A stretch of DNA of 64,000 bases from Hofstenia miamia (taxonomy: Eukaryota > Xenacoelomorpha > Acoela). The stretch is from positions 3,272,768 to 3,336,767 of the forward strand of contig SCFE01000005.1 of NCBI GenBank assembly GCA_004352715.1. Reading direction: 5' to 3'. A program made the position numbers and the translations under genes. Every line of letters starts with the position of its first letter. The first letter of the stretch is position 1. This document shows, piece after piece, positions 57,432-64,000 of this stretch. The notes under the pieces were generated by a model. The model did not search any database. It was not told where the DNA came from and saw nothing but the letters and a program-made list of their open reading frames with translations.

Positions 57432-58448
57432 ATGAGCATGCAATTCCCTCGCTGCAATGAATCTCAAATATACTCAAACTGCAAATTCAACATTACCATG
57501 GAAGAGAATACATTCTACATTGAAGTCTCATTCATTGCTTTTGAAATTTTTATATTTTCTGCTTTCATATTAAACCCTCTATTTCTGATATTGTTTCTCA
57601 TTGGCTGTTTCATGAAGAAATATGCCCGTAAAGACTACGTTATTATATTCATCTATCTTTTAAATTGTTTTGCGGCTCTTTATGGAGTTATTATTCCGTT
57701 TCCCTTTCTAACTGAGCACACCGGGTATGGCGTTATTGCAGGTTCTGTAATACTAATGACCTGCTTTCGTTCTACTTGCCTATCCATTATGTTGTTAATT
57801 ACAGTTAACAGGTACTACGCTATAACTAGTACTTCCACGATATTCAGCTACAGGCAGTTACTTCTAAGGAGAAAATTATTATTTTTTGTGGCAATACCTG
57901 TGATATTTTTTGTCTTCCAACTTGCAAATTGCCTCAGTATTTGGGTAATAGTTTTGTTTCTTTATAAATGTGACTGTGCATTAGAAAGATACCATAAGAT
58001 TATATCTGCAGACGAGCTCAATGTTCTTTGTGCATTTGGTATTGGATTGGATGTAATATTTATCCTGTACTTATCAGTTCTATATTATAAAATTTTCCTA
58101 AGTTACTACAGAAAGATCAAGACTCGTCAATTGAATACGTTACTGTATGAAGAGGTTGGGGCTGAGAAATCAAGTATACAGATGAACGTCGTTAATTTTG
58201 CTTTATTTTGGCTGCTTTCGGTTCTAATAATCATAATTCAACTTTGTTGTGATTTACTATGCCTAGTTTATAAGGACAAAAAGATTTACAAGCATGCTTA
58301 CCAAATACTAACACTTCAAATGGCCAGTTATAACATGTGCGCCTTTATGATCTGCTTTAGTCCATTTGTGTTTTTTGTTACAAATGTATATATAAGGAAA
58401 ACAATATATGACGGCTTAAAGTTGCCAAAGAAGTTAGTTCAATTCTAA
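57432..58448 (+). CDS. Intact single-exon seven-transmembrane receptor, orphan GPCR
   Basis: The 338-residue frame begins at ATG 57432 after an in-frame stop and ends TAA at 58446-58448. The N-terminus has two N-glycosylation sequons (N9-E-S and N20-I-T) and no signal peptide. Seven hydrophobic segments are visible at about residues 32-60, 68-92, 100-130, 147-178, 196-222, 250-282 and 288-320. TM3 ends TVNRYYAI with NRY (126-128) in place of DRY. Cys180/Cys182 in loop 2 could pair with Cys111 near TM3. TM7 has SPFVF (310-314) where NPxxY is expected, followed by VYIRKTIYDGLK as helix 8. These are rhodopsin-like features with altered key residues, as in expanded invertebrate chemoreceptor-type families. 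Ligand and G-protein are unknown. It is distinct in sequence from the 6.8-14.7 kb receptor. Confidence 0.8.
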   Translation: MSMQFPRCNESQIYSNCKFNITMEENTFYIEVSFIAFEIFIFSAFILNPLFLILFLIGCFMKKYARKDYVIIFIYLLNCFAALYGVIIPFPFLTEHTGYGVIAGSVILMTCFRSTCLSIMLLITVNRYYAITSTSTIFSYRQLLLRRKLLFFVAIPVIFFVFQLANCLSIWVIVLFLYKCDCALERYHKIISADELNVLCAFGIGLDVIFILYLSVLYYKIFLSYYRKIKTRQLNTLLYEEVGAEKSSIQMNVVNFALFWLLSVLIIIIQLCCDLLCLVYKDKKIYKHAYQILTLQMASYNMCAFMICFSPFVFFVTNVYIRKTIYDGLKLPKKLVQF

Positions 58449-61040
58449 ACCAAACTCTAGACTCTCGTTAGTTGTATTTCCTGGAAAAACATCTTACCAA
58501 CAATAGTTTTGTAAAATTTGATGCAGTAATTACACCATCATTCAGTCACCTATTTTTTCAGTTTTAATAATCAATTTGCTTCCATTTTTGAGAAATCTGA
58601 ATAGTAATGAAAATGTAAGGACATACTAACCCTTTAGGGCTTGGTAGGACACTCATATCCTACTAAGCTACATAAATCTATGCTATTCATTTTTTACCAG
58701 AGATATAGAATGAATTCTAGCTCAATCATGATTTAAATAAATATATTATAAATATATTTAGTTTTTTTGTTTTCAACATTAAAAATTTTTTGAAATATTT
58801 TGACGCCATATTTGAAATGCAAGATTTACTGATGCAAATCACAAAATTACTACTTAATCTTAATAATGTTCATACTATATATATATATCATAAGGCAAAC
58901 AATTTATGTAGACTTACAATCTATGAATATTTGTCAGAATGAATTAGATGATTTTCAGGGGAAATATTTCAATCCCAGTACATCATGTTGTACTTCACAA
59001 TCTCCATGCGGGATGAGGGGCTTTATTATTCAAGACAACTAATATCTATCTATGAAATAGACCACAGATCAAGATATAAGTACTATTTACGCCTATTTTT
59101 GATCAGCTGGATACAGGCATGTTTAACGCAATTCTTAAAGTTATTAAATTTTAAAATTTGAATATTGTTCTTCTAAGAAAAGATGAACGCACGATCGTCC
59201 TTCTGTGCTTGCCCATGTCATTTCTCCATCGAAAATGAGTCTCGTTCATAATATTTGTATCTGAGCACTCAAGTTAAAATTTTATTAATTCTTAACACTT
59301 GCATTTATAATGGAAATTAGTGATCAACTATATGGTTTGCACACCAAATAAACGTTCACAATCCATTTCAAGTCTTAGCACTTTACAAAATAGGTTGTAG
59401 ACATTCAGAAAATAATGGCTGATATAATGTTTTTATTAAAAACAATTTTGCTACGACACATCCTTTGAGTATATTTATAGTGCCAGTGTCACTAAAAATT
59501 ATCAAAATTTATTCCAAAGACGATATATTTGTTTATAGTGGTTGGATAATCATTTTTAATAGTCTTAGCTGAGACTTTATTCAACTTCATTTTACCAAAC
59601 TTATATTTTACATTGTGTTATTTTTACCAAAATGGAGGCACTATGATTCTTTTAGCCGATCATCTTACCACTTATCCACTATGTTTGCAGTTAAAAAAAG
59701 TAAAACCTTTATAAAGGGTTACTTGTGGTGCATTTCTAACTCAACCCATTTCTATGTCATCACGCTCCATCAACTAGATCGAATCACATTACGTATTCGA
59801 GCAAAAAACATTAAAATATTGTAATAACATTGTTGATTCCAATCAACACACAGCTATTGTATTTTGTGTTTTGTCACACAACAGTAACAACACAACACAC
59901 CAGAGTTGTAAATTTCTTCGTATGATATCTAATCCACAAAAAAGTTATTCAAGGATACCTTAGCTTATACATGCATATTATCCTAAATTTGACTACTGCG
60001 GGTGTGGGGCCAATTAATGTAACACGGGAGAAGAACCTTGACGTATTTAATTTAATATTTGCTTTTATATTTTATTATATTTGGAAATTTTTAATATTTA
60101 GAAAGAGAAACATGTCATAGAATATTTCAATTCACTATTTAATTTATTAATAATTTTCCTAATGTTAGCCCTATTTTTAATAGTGTTACTATTATGCAAC
60201 AAAATTAAGCAATTATACACATGCCTGTTAAGAAATATTGAAAGCCTTTTACATGGGCACATCAACATATGATTATGAAGTAATATGTACATGTATGTAA
60301 GAAATATAATGAAAAAATTTTTTTGCTTCCATATTTGTATATTTTTTTATGAAACTAGCATTTTTGCTGATGCTTTCGTTTATATTATCTAATTTAGATA
60401 TGAAAAAGATGGTCATTATGCAAGATTTGCTTCTGAAAACTATTATTTGTAAAAAGAATATGAACGAACCATTTATCCGGTGCACTTAAATACAAACGAT
60501 TAATAACGGTTAAAATTGGTTTCCACTAAACCTAATATTTCATTTTCTTTACAAGAAAATACTAATAATGCTCTTTAAAATGTGAGACGCCCAAATGCTT
60601 ACAAAACTGTACTTGGGAAAATAAATTTAGCATTTTAACTATTCAGTATCTAAAACGAGGGAAGGAGAAATGCAAAGTTTGTAAATATTTCGTGTTCAAA
60701 GTTTCATAACTAAATAACAATATTGTGTAACAAATTCATAAAAAGTATTTTACATAAGCAACATTTTCTAAACGCGTTTTAAGTTCACGTTCATATTCAT
60801 CATTCATGGGATTTTAATTCCTATATTTATATGGCATAAATAGAAGCAATGCGCTTACTAGTTTGTTAATTTCTATTCTATCAAAGGCAAAATTATAAAT
60901 TTTGGGGAGCTGGATTTCAATGTCCCTCACCGTGCTGTGTTCTGAAAATGTGTTGTGGTGCGTACAACGGCAGCTAGCCTGTAAAGCACAACTTAGCACT
61001 TTGCAAATTTGACTGAACATCAGCAACATTTAACCAGAAC
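58449..61040. other. Intergenic sequence downstream of the receptor, no gene recognised
   Basis: Open frames at 59615-59824 (plus), 60098-60292, 60273-60485 and 60814-61029 (minus) show no motif. The proximal part may hold the receptor's 3' untranslated region. Confidence 0.4.
58640..58667. repeat. Small perfect-type hairpin
   Basis: CTTGGTAGGA and TCCTACTAAG pair over ten bases (one G-T) around the loop CACTCATA, 190 bp after the receptor stop. No T-run follows, and in an animal genome it should not be read as a bacterial terminator. Function is unknown. Confidence 0.4.
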
Positions 61041-61050
61041 AATTTCTTTA

Positions 61051-61323
61051 GGTTTCATATATATATATATNNNNNNNNNNNNNNNNNNNNNNNNNNNNNN
61101 NNNNNNNNNNNNNNNNNNNNNNNNNNNNNNNNNNNNNNNNNNNNNNNNNNNNNNNNNNNNNNNNNNNNNNNNNNNNNNNNNNNNNNNNNNNNNNNNNNNN
61201 NNNNNNNNNNNNNNNNNNNNNNNNNNNNNNNNNNNNNNNNNNNNNNNNNNNNNNNNNNNNNNNNNNNNNNNNNNNNNNNNNNNNNNNNNNNNNNNNNNNN
61301 NNTATATATATATATATATATAT
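61051..61323. repeat. (TA)n tract with a 232-N gap
   Basis: TA repeats border both sides of the gap at 61071-61302, so the gap is probably an unresolved TA array. Confidence 0.85.
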
Positions 61324-61360
61324 CACCTAGTAGGATTTTGAATAGCAAACTTGAGGACTG

Positions 61361-61470
61361 AATGCCTTATATATATGTAGATTGTCTTTGGGTCAAATAT
61401 ATTCCAATTTGTATTAATTTTTTTTGAAGCAATTTAACAATATACAAATGCTGCTTTTACTTCTTAACAA
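61361..61470 (+). repeat. 110-bp exact direct repeat, copy 1
   Basis: Begins AATGCCTTATATATATGTAG and ends ACTTCTTAACAA. The same 110 bp occurs at 62924-63033 in the same orientation with no visible mismatch, while the flanks differ. The two copies bracket the Penelope-like pair at 61.9-62.5 kb. Confidence 0.85.
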
Positions 61471-61911
61471 TAAGTTATATGGCAAATATTAACTTATATT
61501 CTTAGTGCCATATAAACGACTAATGTTTTATTATAAATTTGAGAATTTTATGAGAGATTCTACTTTACCAGATATCAGTCAGATAACGTATAAATGAGGT
61601 ATTAATAATAGTTTTTTGCAAATTTAATAATGAAATGTTCCCTAGCATCAATGTCTTGTATATATTTTGATTATTTTCTTATTTCAGGCATGACCTGACG
61701 TATTCATTGCGTAATGAAGAGCAAGTTGACTTCCAAAGCAATCTATGGCCTAATAGAAGTTAATTATGCGGACAGATTGGACATTTGCAATTCAGAAATG
61801 AGATTATTGATGCAAAACATTTAAAATACAACTCAGATGTTTCTTTCAAAAGCAGTAAGATATCTTAAATTACTTAACTCAAATTTCTGTATGTACATTC
61901 CTATTGTTCAA

Positions 61912-61915
<4 letters not shown>

Positions 61916-61946
<31 letters not shown>
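61916..61946. repeat. (TA)n microsatellite at a Penelope-like 3' end
   Basis: About 15 TA units immediately to the left of the minus-strand Penelope-like fragment. Confidence 0.9.
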
Positions 61947-61950
<4 letters not shown>

Positions 61951-62535
61951 GAAGTGATCATTCTAAGCTTCTAGATAGATCATCTTCTATTATTACCAGT
62001 ATGTAATTATTCAGGAAGATCTAGATGTGTTTGCATTGGACTACACTTTATAATTTTAGTTATTTTATCCTGCATGCACTTTTCAAATATGTTCAACGAC
62101 ATGTTTTAAAATAAAGACTCGATCCTATGGAATTTAGTTTCTGGTTTATTTATTCATACAAATGTGATGATTGTGACCAATCATACATCGATTGGAAGAC
62201 TAAACTGCAATTGGTACTAGAATAAACGAACACAGGAATGGACATTTCAAATCAGAATAGTTTATGCACCACAATCAACCAAGAGATTCAACTAAGGTCT
62301 ACGCGTCACAAAATAAGAGAAGCCCTTGATGGTTAATCAATCAAACAAGGATCAATTATCATTAAATACACAAATAAGTATGCTATCATTGAACTTATTT
62401 TAAGAGTGCATGATATATTAAATTTACAACGTTTAGTAAAATGAAAGCATACTTAGTTTTTACCTCATATTTACTTATTGATGACGTTTGTAATTATGAA
62501 ACCGGTCTATCCCCTGCTATTATATTAGATGCTAG
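61947..62535. pseudogene. Inverted pair of Penelope-like 3' fragments
   Basis: 61947-62125 is minus-strand (TTTGAAGTGATCATTCTAAGC at its end, then ACTACACTTTATAATTTT), corresponding to the end of the 49.5-kb copy. From 62146 the plus strand reads FIYKCDDCDQSYID, a decayed GIY-YIG domain, then the 3' untranslated part TATCATTGAACTTATTTTAAGAG, as in the 51.7-kb copy. This is the same head-to-head layout as at 49.5-51.8 kb on a smaller scale. Confidence 0.7.
62478..62510 (+). ncRNA. Hammerhead-ribozyme-like motif (Penelope type)
   Basis: TTGATGA (62478-62484), a 13-nt stem II/loop region, GAAA (62498-62501), CCGG, TC, TAT. Apart from the first core base (C to T) this matches the minimal hammerhead of Penelope-like elements, in which stem III is only CCGG and cleavage follows GUC. 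Stem II is weak here, so activity is doubtful. Confidence 0.5.
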
Positions 62536-62923
62536 GTAATATACAACGCAGTTTTTGGCGCTAAGTAACACAATTTTCTGAGCTAAGTAAATATACGTTT
62601 TTTCTCTAACATTCTTAATACACAGTTCATGGTTTTGCTATTCTAACGTGTTTCTTATATCTTTTGCAACGATAGATGATCATTTTTGCAAAGTAAATTT
62701 TCCAAATTTGAATGACATAATTTATTGAAATCTTCCATTTGTGGGACTATTAATTGTCAAGCATTGCAATTTACTGTTCAGTTATGTCTAGTTGTATCAT
62801 TTTAATTCGCACGTTTCTCAAGTTTTGTTTTTGAACAACATTTTTTGAATATTATTTTTTCTGATTTAAATACAAAATGTTCTCCCATCCCAGGTACTCT
62901 TATACTTTTTATATAAACAAGGA
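62536..62923. other. AT-rich spacer
   Basis: No gene or repeat recognised between the Penelope-like pair and the second 110-bp repeat. Confidence 0.4.
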
Positions 62924-63033
62924 AATGCCTTATATATATGTAGATTGTCTTTGGGTCAAATATATTCCAATTTGTATTAATTTTTTTTGAAGCAATTTAA
63001 CAATATACAAATGCTGCTTTTACTTCTTAACAA
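62924..63033 (+). repeat. 110-bp exact direct repeat, copy 2
   Basis: Same 110 bp as 61361-61470. The lack of divergence in this otherwise decayed region points to a recent copy event or an assembly effect. Confidence 0.85.
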
Positions 63034-63485
63034 AATGTTGAAGTGTAAAAAATATTTTTATTTAAGAAACAGTAATTTTATCTATTTCAAAAGAGAATAG
63101 AAATTTTGCTGAACTAATTATCAAAGAATTTGGCCCTAAGTATATTGACTTTTCAAGCGATTTGGTGTTAAATAACTTGTTTAAGCATCTGAATGTACAA
63201 TATATTTTTATAATCTGTAGTGGCGTTTTTATTACACACATTTAAGATTAGTTTCTGGGGATGGTACATAATAAGTACAGGAAGCAAACAACCCTCATCA
63301 CATTATAATACCTGATGCAGTTCTAGATTCTACATGTTTTTTGCTCAAATCAAGAGCGATCTATTTATCAGACCATCTAACTGAAAATTTAGAGCTAAAG
63401 TTTGTTTATTAAATTTTAGTTGAATGTCAATTCATATAGATTTTTTTTGAAAACTTATAATTAAGTATAGCTATTCTATATATAC

Positions 63486-63532
<47 letters not shown>

Positions 63533-64000
63533 AATTTTTTATTCTTAATAAACTCATTTTATTCCATTACCAGATATAAAACATTGCAGTAGGGCAGCAT
63601 GATAGAACGTCGTCTACATTTGGACAAATTTGATATATTTAAAATAATTGCAGAGTTCAAGAAAATTGATTAGATAATGGTCGTCATTTTACAAAAATTC
63701 TAAATATTTTAAGGTTAACTTGATGCAATTTTTAGATAAATCTCTGTCATATTTTTTAATTCGAATTACCAAACCTGCTCCCACATACAGGTTCTCACAA
63801 AACTACCAATTCTATATTGATTAAATCTATATAAAGCATATATGTTCTGTTACAGAAGTGACTAAATTGACATCGACGTTTGCTCGTTTGCTATAATGTA
63901 AATGGATGATGATCCTGAATAAGAAATGAACAATTTGCATGAAATTGGCTATCACATAACAATGTTTCAATTCCTGGCTGTAAACCCACTGTAAATTCAA
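63034..64000. other. AT-rich window end with a (TA)n tract
   Basis: TA repeats run from about 63489 to 63530. No coding or RNA feature was recognised. Confidence 0.5.

Noticed and set aside
58640-58667. Hairpin as a transcription terminator
   Set aside because: This is animal DNA and no T-run follows, so intrinsic termination does not apply.

Overview
The window is AT-rich animal DNA, most likely from an invertebrate. The reasons are split genes with GT-AG introns, rhodopsin-type receptors, an LDL-receptor class A (LDLa) protein, an ANKRD50-like exon, and a load of typically metazoan transposons (Penelope-like elements, P/THAP, Tc1/mariner, Ty3/gypsy, and non-LTR elements with a restriction-like endonuclease). 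I cannot name the species. The assembly is rough: nine N-runs, several isolated Ns, and at least three places where near-identical sequence flanks a gap. There are no operons, CRISPR arrays or ribosome binding sites, and I found no tRNA or rRNA gene.

Layout. 1-5.2 kb: twin CCAAT-containing repeats, a 1000-N gap, then three copies of a ~1.1-kb LTR. 6.8-14.7 kb, minus strand: a seven-transmembrane receptor gene that I reconstruct from two exons. The first carries TM1-TM6 (14689-13590) and the second carries TM7 with NPLLY (7007-6836); their splice phases agree. The ~6.6-kb intron between them holds wrecked P-element/THAP transposases. The first exon also has an in-frame TAA. 16.6-25.4 kb: at least three copies of a non-LTR retrotransposon with YMDD reverse transcriptase and a restriction-like endonuclease, bounded by TAA microsatellites. 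Between them lie an ANKRD50-like host exon (19973-20193) and a Penelope-like fragment. 25.4-27.3 kb: a second, APE-type LINE on the minus strand. 27.65-29.2 kb: a Tc1-like element with doubled terminal repeats. 29.7-30.8 kb, minus: two exons of a secreted or membrane LDLa-repeat protein. 30.8-38.5 kb: mostly low-complexity intergenic DNA with one hairpin MITE.

39.4-49.0 kb: a Tc1/mariner DD34E remnant, then a gypsy integrase split by a solo LTR, then LTR-bounded sequence of unknown coding content. 49.4-51.8 kb: two Penelope-like fragments head to head. 52.1-54.8 kb: a gypsy element (minus) with two ~200-bp LTRs, a gag zinc knuckle and a protease, but no reverse transcriptase or integrase. 55.7-56.9 kb: a mariner fused to an opposing transposase fragment. 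57.4-58.4 kb: an intact single-exon orphan seven-transmembrane receptor. 58.5-64 kb: AT-rich intergenic DNA with another inverted Penelope-like pair bearing a hammerhead-like motif.

Only four loci look like host genes: two receptors, the LDLa protein and the ANKRD50-like exon. Almost everything else with coding character is mobile. The recurring theme is retroelements ending in simple repeats: restriction-endonuclease LINEs in (TAA)n and Penelope-like elements against (TA)n.
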